Shown here piece after piece: positions 10,648-24,832 of a stretch of 64,000 nt of DNA (the first letter of the stretch is position 1; every line of letters starts with the position of its first letter). Origin of the DNA: Moniliophthora roreri (lineage: Eukaryota; Basidiomycota; Agaricomycetes; Agaricales; Marasmiaceae). The DNA lies in NCBI GenBank assembly GCA_001466705.2, contig LATX02000046.1, positions 496,001 to 560,000 of the forward strand, written 5' to 3'. Below the pieces are notes generated by a model. The model worked only from the letters and a program-made list of their open reading frames with translations. It ran no database searches and was not told the origin of the DNA. The translations under genes and the position numbers were made by a program.

Positions 10648-13600
10648 ACAAGTAGAATGTTTGGGTGGAAATTTAGGTTTGATTATGGTGCTCTCATGTT
10701 CGCGCTACTGCTTCTAAGTAGAGGGAACTGCTCCACGACACGACCCTGTCCGATACCGTCTGGCTGCAACCAGCCGCTCTTTCTCCCGTTAATTATCCAA
10801 TTTGGAGAACGGCTGATTGAGCCTACTCTGAACCACGGAAAGTCGTGATCCCATGACGTCACGGGTCGCCAATCCACTGAAAGGTTTGTTTGTGCCGAAC
10901 CAATTTTCGCCCTTTTTCGCCTCGAATCCACCTCTTTATGCTGAACCAGGTGCCGGCCTCGTCAGAATTTGACGGATTCTGCTCCAAAAGCATCTAAGTT
11001 TGAACCCACTTCAGCAGTCAGAAGCGGTTAAAATCTACCATCCGGCTGCAACCACCCTAACCTCGGTTCAGGTCCTACCGATTTGTACACCTGAAATGCC
11101 GCATGGCAAGTTGATAGGCGAGACGGCAAGACCTGCCGAGCTCATCACTATTTCACTTTATCACGTAGTATTGACATTTCATTATCTCTGTGCTCAAAAG
11201 CATCAAGTGGCTGTCCTGGTAGACAACCAAAGCTCTGATCTTATATAAATATTTATTCCTTTGGATGAATTTCCTCGATAGCAAATAGCGTCGAGTTGGG
11301 TGGGAATGGGGAAAAGCGCAGGCAGAAAATAGGTATACTATCACTGGCACCAGGTTTCAAAACGGGTTAGAGTTTCAAAAACACATCCTCCTCTCTTTCA
11401 CAGTGCGATAAAGGCTTCGGAGATGAGTGGGATATGAAGTTTAAGTTCTTAGCTTTAAGTATATATAATTATTATGAGGGGGATTGAAATACCAGTGGTT
11501 TACGAGCCCGATCTTTTATGTCGTCAAAGTAAATTTTGGGTTAAAATACATTTTGCAAGTTTCCCTCAATGGAAATCTGAGGGGGGAAATTATATACACT
11601 CAGAGTACCCTTCAAGTGACTAGTACGCCAATTTTTGAGGCAGGAAGCGGGAGTTGGCCTTCTATAGGACATGATATAAAACAAAGCGAAGACAAGCGTG
11701 ACAGAATACGGTCAGACTTCAAATTTTAGGTGGGAATTGGTTCTGATCTGGCGGTGAGCCGGGCGGACTCTGAACCCGGCATCGTGACATTCGTGATTGA
11801 TTTTTTGAAACACCTACCTTTTTGTACCTCTCGACACCAGCAAGTCTCCCTTCCTTTCATTCCCCTCTGTAGGTGCTGATATTTTTGCATATTCATTTTT
11901 ATAATGTACAGAGCTATCTCTCAGTAGAACCCAAGGGGGATATATAGAGTGGAAAGCATTTTCTGAGAGCCATCTTCATAAATTTTGAAACACCTGCCAC
12001 CCGATAGTACACGTCAGGTTATTTGATCATGACTTTCCGTCTGGAGCAGCCTGGAGCCTTTCCAAAACCTTAAGGCCTTAAGTCCGAAATCTGATTTCCG
12101 AAAGTCAAAAATCTTGCTGCTCTTCAAATTTTCGCTTTCATGTCTCCTCCACAGGAGGTTCCGATTTGTATACCCGAGTTGTTGTGTGGCGAGGCGGCAC
12201 ACTTGGCTGGACGTCAACACGCCAGTTCAGACTACTTGGGTTCTGAACAGAGTCATAATTGCATATATAAATTCATTCTGTGCATCTTCATGAGTATAAT
12301 GACATTCCTTTCAACTCTCCTCGTGAGCCCAACCCACTCACTTTATACCCAGCCTTCTATTCTTCGGGATCAGCACAACCAAAAGAGTGGTTCGCTGGCC
12401 TCTGGAATCAGCCAAGGTCTTCGTGCAGCTGTTCTTCACCCGAGTACCCATGTGACAACTAAAAGGATCCGACCACTCGACAGAGTAGATAAATTCTCGT
12501 GATATTGAGTTGAGAAATAATTTTTACATGTCTCCATGATAAAAATGTTGTAAACACGAGTGAATGGAGGGGAAGATAGGGTAAGGAGGAGAAAGCTTCG
12601 ACGGCACTGCGGGAGCGCTGAGCGAACAGAAGCTCATGTCATGACCGGCAAGAGCGTGTCGACTTGACTATCTTGCCACAACTCAGGTATACGAATTGGT
12701 GAAGACTGGAACCTCCTGCTCCTCCTCTTTCGCCTTTTAGTAGATGACTTCCTGTACAGGTTTTTTGCAAGCAATTAATTGTCTTGGAAGGATTATCCGA
12801 GGTTTTCCCGCATGAACCCACTATTCTCTTAATCCAATTTGAAATAAAAAGTGCATTCTAAATCTATTTTTATCTGGGATCTAGGGAGGCCTCTGGACCT
12901 CCTCCCTAAATGCATTCTCACCTCTCATTTCAAATTTCTCCCTTTACCTGACTGTTCCCTGCCTCTTTTGCTAATGTGACTCCGGAAGACCACCAGGCCC
13001 TTATCCCATGCAAACATGCCCAAGACATTGCGTACTTTACCTCTACATCATGAAGAAAGCATGACATTTCTGATCGCCAACTCTGAAGATATACTGCTCA
13101 ACAAAGTACAAACATAAGGCCATACTACCTCACACCTTGTCTCCAGTGCATCTGGAGCTCATGGCGTTCTTCGGAACTCCAGCCTAGCCATTCGTTGAAT
13201 CCTCTGAGGGCCTTATGGAAATCCCATGGTGAATTAATTGTTGATTAAAATAATTTAATATTTCTTGCAGAAAGTCACCAAAATTGACAGATGAGAATCA
13301 AAACCTTATGGGAAGTCATCCAGTTACTCCATATATAGATGCTAATCTGCATTTCTAGAGTACCATATTTTGGCTAAACTAGTGGGAAGGCTCTGAGGCC
13401 ATTACAGAAGTTCATTCAATTGACTTAGAACGGTCTCTGCATAACCAATCCAAGTACATGCCTCCAAAAAGAAAGTTCAAAGAGAAGCAATGCAGTCTTA
13501 GTGAAGGACGTAGAGTTATCCAACCGAGAACAATGGCAGGGCAGCACAGATCAACAGTCTATTGTAAGGAGCAGATACGAGTCCAGAAAAGAATGCAGTA

Positions 13601-14351
13601 AGTCATTTTTAATCAAATTATGCCCAGTCATCCGAATTTCCCGATACTTCTGAGAGAAAGTAGACCCAGTTCGGTAACACGAGCTGGAAGAATCTTGACG
13701 CATTTGATGTACGAAGAAATAAATCAGGGGCGGAATGAGAGATGAGGCCTCGAGGGCGCCAGGGGACACTCAGACTGAAAAACGGATGTTGCTTCGGGTT
13801 TTGTGGGGTCACGGGGAGACTGTCACCATATAGAAGACTAGCTAGTAGTTCCTATGGAATATACCTTTTTGAGCACTCAGAAGATATCTGCTGTACCTTC
13901 AGAGCGTGTTTGAAAGAGAAGAAAGCGGAAGAAAAAGGAACGTACCAACGCACAATTCGAGCACATTAGAACCACATTCCACAGAACAGGGAACCTCGGG
14001 GCAGCACGTGGTTTTGTTTGCTGATGTGTTGTTGTTTGGCATATAAATGAAAGCACTTCGCCGAAGCGAATTCGAAAATGGAGCATACACCTCTTATAAC
14101 TTGGGCATGAACCAGCTACTACTAGCTATAAGAGGTTAGACTGTATTTGCAAACCGCACTTTTTTTGCGGTTAACGGACGTGACCAGTCAGCTTCAGGTA
14201 ACAAAAATTTGCCGTCCCGCCTATCAACATGCCACGCTACACTTCGGTTATACGAATCGGTGATCTTATAGAGTGGGAAGGAGCCTGACTTTCCGTATGT
14301 ACGGTGTCGGGTTGGCGGTGTACTTTCACTAGTGTACTCTCACTACTTACC
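10648..14351. other. AT-rich gene-free region with degenerate repeats
   Basis: About 3.7 kb without a supportable gene, in the place where the other duplicate has only about 1.1 kb. It contains four related motif copies (see the repeat entry), simple AT-rich stretches and only short open frames. An expansion by insertion of small transposons is likely. Confidence 0.55.
11070..14262. repeat. four copies of one short motif in nested inverted arrangement
   Basis: A 40-55 bp motif with core CCGATTYGTAYACC followed by about 15 bases and GTGGCAAG-like sequence occurs forward near 11077-11127 and 12150-12195, and reversed near 12672-12716 and 14205-14260. The outer pair also shares GTTGATAGGCGAGACGGCAA (one mismatch). 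The arrangement, an outer inverted pair enclosing an inner one, suggests a MITE inserted in a related element. I could not define target-site duplications. Confidence 0.45.
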
Positions 14352-15920
14352 ATGGTCAAGGGCCCCGCCGAGCTTGCGCAAGTATTCCCTTCTTTCATGC
14401 TGCGAGTCGCTCGAATTCTAATTTCTTGTTGCAGTCATGGACCGATGTTCATCGGTGGCGTCCTCACAATCCTTCTCTTCGGCATTTCCGTTACGCAGAC
14501 ATGAGATATTTATGCACATACGATTTATTTCAGCTTACAGACATAATCCAGATACATATACTGGGATACCTACAGGGACAAGTGAGTTCACCTCAACCAA
14601 GTTCCAGTCATCAAGCATTTCGGTAGGCATGTACCTCTTCCCTCCTGATGCTCTCTTTCATTCCCTTCAGGTGACATCTCATTCCTGGCCACCAGCAACT
14701 GGGTATTCGACACGGGTCAGTAGCGGTTCTATACGATACTTATTTTGATGCTCATCTTGTTTTCCTCCTCTCAGAGCCTGCTCTCTCGGTACAAAACGTG
14801 CCCACTCTGGCCCCTCCATTTCTCAACTAAATAAGACTGATTCTAGGGCATGATCAGTGGCATGGTGCAGGCGTTCTTCGGATGCCGAGTCAAGGTGCTG
14901 ACTGGAAGCTGGATCCTCTTCGCTCTTCATCCAGTTCTGCTCCGCGGCTGCTTTTTGTGCGCTGTCTTTCACCTGTAGAAGGTCCTCCTGCTGATTCGAC
15001 ATCATAAATACTCATGGGCATTGCTACCGCAATCACATGTGGCATAGTCAAATCATTTGCTGACTATCAGAAGTTCCAAGTCGTCGTGATCATTTGTGAG
15101 TTCCATTCTCTTGCCCTCTTATCCATACTCAATACATTTAGGGCTCGTTTGTGCGATATTGGTGGACATTATTATCACGGTGACCTTGGTCATTCATCTT
15201 GTCAGTCTTAGATCTCTCAATACAACCGACACACTCCTAACCGCTATCACAGTAGAGAAGACACAAAACTGGCTTTAAGAATACTGATTCCCATTTTGAC
15301 CGGTACCGGATCATACGATGCAAGTTTTCATCGGGTTCTCTTTGCTGCCGATGCTAAGTGTTCACTTTCCAGTTACCGTTCAGACTAGTCTTGTAACCGT
15401 CGTCTGGGCGATGGCAGACTTAATGGCGTACCTGTTGGACCCTACAGGAACGTACGTTACTCTGTACCTGACCGTACTGATAGTGCGTTGGACGCTGACG
15501 AGACGTGCAGGCACCTCATCTTTAATTGTGTCCTTCCCAAGCTGTACACTAATTCACTCCTTTCTTCCCTGAATTCCCGAGGGGGTTGGAGGTTCAACGA
15601 CAGTGAAAGTACATCAGTCAAACACTCGCAAACCGACATCGGTCTCCGACGTGTAAGTTGTTCATGTCTTCCTCGATCTCGATGGTCTTATACTTGTTTC
15701 AATAGCTCGGTGTTCATTCGGAGAACGTTGTAAACCTGTCAAGTTCACGTCCAGAGGTGAGAGGCTCTGAACCCCGATCTCAGGGTCTGACTCTTGGCCT
15801 TTTAATCAGGTCTTCATTCACGTTGAATCGCGAGAGACAGTAGATCACTCAGCAAAGAGAGATCAGTCCATTTTCGCCGACGAAGACAAGAGTGGATGGC
15901 AGGATGGTGTAGCGGTCTAG
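14352..15920 (+). pseudogene. DUF6534-type membrane protein, copy 2 (dead)
   Basis: Clear paralogue of the gene at 2632-4376, with the same ATG context and C-terminus (SGWQDGVAV, stop 15918-15920). Three lesions are visible against copy 1. The first intron donor reads AT instead of GT at 14501. A deletion of about 166 bp at 14605/14606 removes exon 3 and most of exon 4, including the ADVVHCVF membrane segment. One extra base near 14925 breaks the frame after GSWIL. There is also a W-to-C change in FFGCRVKVL. The remainder still matches closely, including LPKLYTNSLLSSLNSR, so the loss is fairly recent. Confidence 0.85.
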
Positions 15921-17196
<1,276 letters not shown>

Positions 17197-17678
17197 CCGT
17201 GGTCCTTTGTTCTGAACTCCCACGAATCCACGAAGTCCCGAATGGATCAAATGTCTCGAGGTATGTACTACCTCCATCGTTGTAAGCATGTTTGGTTGTA
17301 TATTACTGAATGCAAGGGTTAGTTTTTAAATCCAGTATGGGACAATAGACATCAGCTAGGGATTCGATTTACACGTTCTGCAGGGTCTCCGTCGCGAGTC
17401 CGAACGCACCGTACGCTTCTAATAGCACGTCGTGGCAAGCATGCGGCATATATGGTTCCCTTTCTTTCCTTATTCATTTAGATATCACCTTTCCTTTGTC
17501 ATGATCTTTGTCTTCTGAATATTTAAGATGTGACAGCTCTAGCTCGTCTCCAGCGGATCATCCTCGTTCTCTTCACCAATTGCAAATTGCCCTCACACTC
17601 AACGTCCAGACGAGTGCATCATATTGCTATCGACGTGAGTTGACACTAAACTCAAGGCCTTAAACCCACAAAACCAGC
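17197..17678. other. divergent promoter region
   Basis: It lies between the divergent J-domain and F-box genes. No gene or motif was recognised. Confidence 0.5.
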
Positions 17679-19545
17679 ATGGCAGGACTTGCTAGTAGTA
17701 CGTCTTCGTTTAACTTGCAGCTCACTCCTTTGACTTCATATCAGTGAACCCAATGCCATCGCCGATACAAAAAGTGCCACCCGAGATCCTCCGTCGGATT
17801 TTTGACTTTGCAAAACCTAGGTGGGCCGGATACTGGATCTGGGAGTTCGAGTGTCAGGTGATGAATTGTCCTACCGAGAGATACAACTACAACTTTGACT
17901 TCGAGGAACCGCAAGGACTTCCAAGGGCTTATAATAATTTCGCACATGTTTGTAGCCATTGGCGTGTGGTTGCCCTAGACATGTCTTCACTTTGGACTAC
18001 CCCCGATTTCAGATGCCCTGCCCTCGCCCAACAGATGGTCAAGAGGACAAAGGCAGCAACACTGAACATCATATATCCATTCGAAATGTTCAATCGCCTT
18101 TCTACCGCTGGAAGGAAAGTGTTGTGCGAGGCGGCACTGAGTCACATCTCCCGCATCGGAAGCTTGATCCTATACACCAACCTCGAGCCACTCATCCCGG
18201 CTCTATCTCAAGCTGCTCCATGCCTTCAATCCTTGGCTCTCGCCAGCCCCGAGATGTTCATTTCCCTTCCCTCGAACTTCCTTGGTCGTCATGCACCACT
18301 CCTGGCTGACCTTTCATTACACAACTGTTTTCTACCTCGCGACTTACCTGCACTCGAGAGTCTCACGTCGTTGAGAGTCCACTGCGGACATAGTGGTAGG
18401 GGAAATTTTACGCCGGGGCAGCTTTTAGGACTTCTTCAACGATGTTCTCATCTTCAGGAGCTGGAATTGAACGACGTATTCCCACACAATATTGAATGTG
18501 GCGCATCGGTTGTTAATCTACCTTGTTTGAGGCACCTCAAACTCGTGTCAGAGGGCAGCTCTTCTGTGCTCATTCTCAACCATATAGAGCATCCTGCGGA
18601 AACGAGGATAAGCCTGTGGAGTCGTTCGATACAGACCCATGGCCATGTGGGTCAAATATGCTCGGCCCTCCGCCAAAAGTTTGCAAAGTCGTCGTCTGTG
18701 CCATTACAGAGCCTAGCTAAAACGGTGTCCTTGGTCGGTGCATTTGGCAGATTTAGCATGAAGATATGGGAGACCACGATGCAAGTTTTTCCACCCGGAT
18801 TCGGTACCTGTATACATAGCCATTCAGGCTGCTCGTTGCCCAATCCACACTTTCAACTTGACTTCATCTGGGATATTAGGGGTCCCTGTTTCGACAACTT
18901 TGCAAAGCAAATCTTGGATGCTCTCCTTCTCACTGAAGTAGAGACAGTTCTAGTGGACACGTTGACAATCAGCTCGATAAATTTTGTCAGCAATCTCTTG
19001 TCCATGGAAAGAGTGTTTTATTCCCCAAACATGAGGACAGCTGTCTTTCGAGGAGATTGTATATGGATGTTACCCCTAATGCTATCTTCGCAACCTCAAC
19101 CAACACATCAGCCACTCTTCCCCTCATTGAGCACTCTCCACTTGACGTTGGCTAGTTTCTCAGTCAGTGAGGGTCTGCGGCTTGTGAAGAGGCTCTACAA
19201 TCAATGAGCAAAGGTGAAGCTTGAGAAACTTGTTATCTGGAATTGGCAGCATCACCAAAAACTACAAAGTGTTATAATGGTGCTATAACTGGGATGTAAC
19301 CCAGTTATACCCAATTACAAGACGTTACAAGGGCATTATATTGGATTATGAGGTGTTATAAGGGTGTTATAACCAAATTATGAGACATTATAATCCCTGG
19401 TAGCCTTGTTATGTCACCTGTAACCTGTTGTAGTGGACTGTCAGTTTTGGTGATGTGTGGACGCATCGGGGAGAGCATTGAGCCATTGAATCAGTTTGTC
19501 AAAGAGGTCGATTGTGATGAAGGGAACACTTCACTGAGAGGATGA
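17679..19545 (+). pseudogene. F-box protein gene, interrupted near its 3' end
   Basis: Agaricomycete F-box protein. A tiny exon 1 (17679-17697) joins the long exon from 17745. The F-box is at the N-terminus (VPPEILRRIFDFAKP, then HVCSHWRVVALDMSSLWTTP), followed by leucine-rich-like sequence (LADLSLHNC, LQELELNDV). Members act as substrate adaptors of SCF ubiquitin ligases. The frame is open to a TGA at 19205-19207. Directly after it the same frame continues AKVKLEKLVIWNW until a 206-bp inverted-repeat element at 19250. Past the element the frame resumes with IGESIEPLNQFVKEVDCDEG and ends at 19543-19545. The stop therefore looks like CGA to TGA, and the element sits inside the original coding sequence. 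A 487-codon truncated protein might still be made. Confidence 0.75.
19250..19455. repeat. MITE-like element with ATCACCAAAA terminal inverted repeats
   Basis: Roughly 206 bp beginning CATCACCAAAAACT and ending with its near-inverse AGTTTTGGTGATG. The interior is dominated by variants of GTTATAA and TTATAAC in both orientations. There is no coding capacity. It lies inside the 3' coding region of the F-box gene. I found no convincing target-site duplication beyond two bases. Confidence 0.6.
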
Positions 19546-20147
19546 GTTGGAATGGTAATAAAAGACTTTCCAAAGTGTACTTGTTAATGTTGATACTATT
19601 CTATGTGATACTTGTTATAATGATCGTTCCTCCTGCATGACAATTGGACCATGACAATCTCCACTCGCTGTTCGAGTCATTTGACGAGTCCCAGGCTTCC
19701 ACATATACCATACCTTCTTCTGATATTACAACCAGTTCACGAAGTGTTTTAGCTGAAACATCATGGCATTCCCACAATACAAGTCTTCCCAGCCTTGCTC
19801 CTCACATGATGTGTATGTTGAGGTACCCTTTGAGGGTGGACACAATGTCCTTGTCATGGCATCAGCATAGTCAACCGAGGAATGCATTCACCCGCTGGCT
19901 AAATGACAATGCACTGGCATCCCTGGCATTCCTGGCAGCTGGAGATGTTGGTATCCACATACGTTGACTTCGAATCCAAACTGGCTGAAGCACCTCTGGT
20001 CACAGTCTGAGCAGCATGGGGAGTGAAGCTGGGGGAGATTGGCCATGAAGGAATGCAAGAATGAATGGGGCTTTTGAGTGCAGAAGTTTCTGAAAGTTGT
20101 TCGCAAGGTAGATTGGGACTGGAATTGAGAACGAGTTTGATTGTTCA
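19546..20147. other. no gene recognised
   Basis: The longest frame (19644-19967, plus) encodes a Ser/Thr-rich sequence without known motifs. It ends where homology to the 3' flank of the P450 gene at 47.2 kb begins. Confidence 0.45.
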
Positions 20148-23100
20148 AACACTATATTCAACTGTTTTACTTTGTATTCCCAATGGGCCAGCCATACAAT
20201 ACAATATTATTACCCCCCACAACTCACCATCCACTCCTGATCTCATCAACCCACTGCTTATCCTCCTCCACCAAATCCCTCTCAAACTGAATGAAGATTT
20301 CTGTTGAAGCACAGAGCTCACTCTCAATGATATTCTTGACGTGCTCTCCATGAGGAATAATTCGACACTGGAATGGTTTTGGTGTTAGCGTGAGACTCTG
20401 CCGAAAGTGTCAGTGAATTGAAACATGAAACAAAGAGTATGACAGCAAGCAAACAAACGATACCTCTTTGTAACCCAAAACATCAACAGGAACATCTCTT
20501 CCGCTTTCTGGGTCCTTTGCAGGCCTGAAGTCGAATGCTCAAAGGAGGTCCATCGTGTTGAGTGCCTAGGTATCCTGAATGTTGAGCACCAAAATGATGA
20601 GAACTGGAGATCAATGAACAAGAGAGTTATATGTGAGATGTACGCTTGGGCAGATTCTCTGTTCCAAAAGAACCAGCAAACAATAAGATGGAACCAAAGT
20701 GAAGAAAGAAGAGGAAAGCGTACCCAACCAAAGCTGAATACGATACTTGCAGTGTGGCCTTGGAAGGCACTGTCATCCATGCCCAGTTTTGTGCCGTGTT
20801 CTGTGAGAGATAACGGTCAGGGTTGAATGTTTCAGGCAGAGGTTTTTTCTAAGGTACCAGGATCATGGAATATACCATCTGTGGGTTATATCATTAGTAG
20901 ATAGATATGAGGCTGAATAGAGAGGGAGCATACATGTATCAGAAAATATGGCCGTTCCTTCAGGTAAAACATATCCTCTGAACTGCAAACAGGCTCAGCT
21001 GAAGTCGAAGCCATCAGAGCCAATTTCATACCTCCTCAGTAGAAGTTGTAGTATGCGGAATGCCAACCGGTCCTACTGGGCGAATGCAAATTGTCTATGA
21101 AGAAGCCATTAATAATTGGTACAGCAACGCGTTAGCAGACAATATGAACTTCCTTGAAAATAGCCTGAATGTACGGCGTCTTTTCAAGATCATGCAATGC
21201 TGAAGCTCGCTGGTCACCGATGATATGATCAAGTTCTTCTTCACCTTTGGTTCCCACCCAAAACGTCATATCTGATGGGCCAGACAGGAGACACCGGCCT
21301 ATCAGATTTGATGTTAAAATTTTTTTCTGGCCGCACATGGAAACCACCCTCATATATCTCGAGTAATTTCAATAAATTTCAGCCCACTCACCAAGTCTTC
21401 TGCATCCTTGCCAAAGTCTCTCTGGCAGTCCAACTTGGCATTCTCTGCACCGCTGATGTCGTCAACTTTCTAATTTTGTCACTGTCACCGCATCGGTCTC
21501 CCGAACATCAACATCACAAATATTCATCAATAAGTGCCTCTTGACATTAAACGTCCATCACCTCGTGCTCTCAGCCCAGCTCTACCCATTTCCCTTTCTG
21601 GAATCATTGCCGGAACGCTAGTGAAGAAATCCACTTCCCATCTAATTGGGTAGGTGATGATTCTCATATATCTAACATGTCCTATAGAATACTTTCAGAG
21701 CTTAAAACCCAATATTTGCGTTGCAGCCACACCCTTACTGGAGCAGACTAGTACCACAGCGGCCAACCTTCCAAGCATTCCAGTGGGAGCAACCCATGAA
21801 TGGCAGTACATTCTCACCTCATTCAATAGTTATTGTGTACTAACCCATGCTCTCTTCATGTCATATAGAATTTCATACCCAAAGATCACTGCTGATGGCT
21901 GTGAAACTTGTCAACTCAAGCATATATTTCACTAATGAAAGTACTTGGTTGCATATTCAGCTAGTCAAGATGCACAAAAATGCATTGAGACTGCTATATG
22001 CAGGTTAATGGTATGTGAAGCGAGTCTTGTCCAAATGACTCGATCCTTAATACAGTTGAGTTAACAGCTAAATTCTCCACCCTCGCTATCAAGGTACACT
22101 CATTTTTTCTCATCATCTTAGTCGATGATAAACTAATATTGTCTCGTTATTCTAGGTATCATCTCTGCTGTTCGATGTGGGAGTGGATCTTAGTGACCAT
22201 CGCGCTCTCGACTCCTTCTCGCTCAGATATAGTGTATGCCTCCTCTTACACCTCCCATTCTATCACATTCTGAGATGTGGTTACTTGCTATGCATTGAAA
22301 GAAATGGATTCATAATAATAGGATGATTAACAGTGATAGCTGTAGGGACTCAAAGATGATTCAGTCAACAGAATGTATTTGTTTTTTTTTATAATAGTCA
22401 GAATCAATACATATTAATGTCTTTCACTTCTGTGGGCTGATACAAATTGAAAGGGTAGGCTAGAAGGTGCCAAAGCATGCTCAATGCTTGCTTTGGCTAT
22501 CTCGGAACCACACTGAAAAAACAAAGAAATATTAACCTACAATGTAATTTGCGATATGAGTTGTTCATTCCTGGTATATAGCCTTAATAAATCCCAGAAT
22601 GCCCATATGTAGATTATCTCATCAATTGAAAAGGTAAGACTTCTCAGTACCATGGTTGGCCATTCATATTGATCACAGAATCTACAAACAACCTGCTGTT
22701 GAAACAGTCTCATGTTACCCTTGGTGCAAGCATCGCTAGGGGCACTCAGAAGCAGTGGTATTTGCTCAAATATATTGATAACAGTCTCCCCATGTGTGTA
22801 TGAGCTATTCAGAGTGATAGACATTGAACAAGAGTCAAAATGTTCACTGTGGTGATGAGTCTATTTGACATAGCAACATTCACCCTGCATAGCAAACTAT
22901 ATTCTGATTGCTCATAAGATTTTCATGAACATTTTCAATGGTTGTTCAATGAAACACAATGTGCTGGGGATTTGACATAGAGCAAGAGAAGTAAAATACC
23001 TCTGCACAATGGCCATAGTGATCATTCTGGGATCTTATATATACACCATATTTCAATGCCGTAAGTTCCCGTGTGGGCAATCTCATACTATCATCATGAA

Positions 23101-24832
23101 CATTGTGAAAATTCTGCATTTCCTTACTAGTATGGTTAAATACCCTTGATGAGGAATAATAAACTTATTTGACACCATCCTCCCATCAATCGGCATTGCG
23201 TTCTTCCATTCATGATGATTCCAGTAATCAGGCTAGCCAAAATAGAGCAAATGAGTCTAATTCCAGTGATATTGCAAGGTGCGCACCTTTTAATCTACTC
23301 ATTCTGCCCATGATGTTAATATGACTCTGAATATCCTACTTAGTTATGAAACAGCAAGACAAGCATGGGATAAACCTCTTAATCAGCATTGATAATTACT
23401 CTGTAGCAAAAAGACTAACCAACTACCCATGAAGATGCTGGTCCCAGTGAAATAAATCTCATGGCTTGGAAGGTGTGGCATTATGGAGTCAGAGTCAGAT
23501 GTCAAATTGTGAAGTTCCAAGGCATGACTGGAATATACTCCATAGTTAATATTATAGAGTATGGACAGGTTGCTGGGCAGTGTATTCTGGCAAGAGATGA
23601 CTTGTCATGATTCTGGTGGGCAAATGTAGAGATAAAGCAAGTTAGTGGAAGTATTTTGCGGGACGTGGTGACAATGTACCTTGCATACAGTCATGCAGTT
23701 CACACCATTCAACGATCTCATTCATGCCGACTTAAAGCCCCAGGAGATACCAGTGACTGTGAACACAGAGGCAGGGTGAGTGTAGTGAAGAAAAAGAACA
23801 AAGTAGGTGGACATACCTCATCACTAGTCTGCTCATCAAGATCCCTCCCAGTACAATTCTTCCCAATCCAGATTAGTATCGAGGATGCAATTGTGCATCA
23901 TGGAGGTGGAGGGAATGCTTTGCTGGTGTTCCGGCGATGATTCCGGAAAGGGAAACAGGTAGAGCTGGGCTGAGAGCACGAGGTGATGGACGTTTAATGT
24001 CAAGAGGCGCTTATTGATGAATATTTGTGATGTTGATGTTCGGGAGACCGATGTGGTGACAGCGACAAAATTAGAAAGTTGATGACATCAGCGGTGCAGG
24101 AAATGCTGAGTTGGACTGCCAGAGGGACTTTGGCAAGGACGTGGAAGACTTGGTGAGTGGGCTGAAATTTATCAAAATTACTCGAGATATATGAGGGTGG
24201 TTTCCGCATGCAGCCAGAAAAAAATTTTAACATCAAATCTAATGGGCTGGTGTCCCCTGTCTGGCCCATCAGATATGACATTTTGAGTGGGAACCAAAGG
24301 TGTTCTTGCACTTTACACTGAACCTCTGGATAGGCAGTAAGGAACAAAACCAGTGTCTGCAGGAAGGCATAAGTGGTGTCTGTGCCTCCTTCAAGTAAAA
24401 CCGTGCCTATGTAACTGATTACTTGTGAGCGAAAGAAAGTGATATATGATCATGGACATGACATACCCAACAACATCTCTATCTAGACCCCACTCTTCTT
24501 GCCTCCTCAACACCTCTTCCATATAACACCCATTCGCCTCTCCATTCTTTATTTGTCTCGCACAGTCGTCCAAAAGCCCAAAATGTGTTCTCCGCTGTCA
24601 CTCTTTGAGATATTTTACCTGTCCTTTCCAATCTGCCCATCGTTCCGGTATATAGTTCAGGAATGGAAAGACATAAATTGGAGATATAACTCCGGAAACA
24701 AGTAGTCGAGCCCATATCTGTCCTGCTTCTTTGGTATTGTATCGTGGACAGTGTTTACCCCAGAGAACGGACATAATCACAGAGTTTGAGTAACGAGAGA
24801 GGTGTTTGAAGAAATTTTCTGAAGGTGGAAAT
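20148..24832 (-). pseudogene. cytochrome P450 pseudogene, truncated and split by a transposon
   Basis: Copy of the P450 at 47282-49515, including its 3' flank. The 3' part is at 20148-21241 and the middle part at 24303-24832, separated by a 3061-bp element. Homology stops at 24832, so the N-terminal third (anchor, proline-rich hinge, early exons) is absent. The haem-binding region reads FSFGW where the intact copy has FGFGR, and the changes are C-to-T or G-to-A. Other CpG sites have become TG or CA along the length. The middle part still encodes RQEEWGLDRDVVGYVMSM. It cannot make a functional enzyme. Confidence 0.88.
21242..24302. mobile_element. 3.06-kb element with ~390-bp terminal inverted repeats and 5-bp TSD
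   Basis: It starts CACCTTTGGTTCCCAC at 21242 and ends with the inverse GGGAACCAAAGGTG at 24302. The terminal inverted repeats run inwards to about 21640 and 23915 with about 90% identity by eye. It is flanked by the direct repeat TTCTT (21237-21241 and 24303-24307), which is a single TTCTT at the matching place in the intact P450 gene (near 48335). The 2.3-kb interior has no recognisable transposase, so this is probably a non-autonomous DNA transposon. The superfamily is not assigned. Confidence 0.85.
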
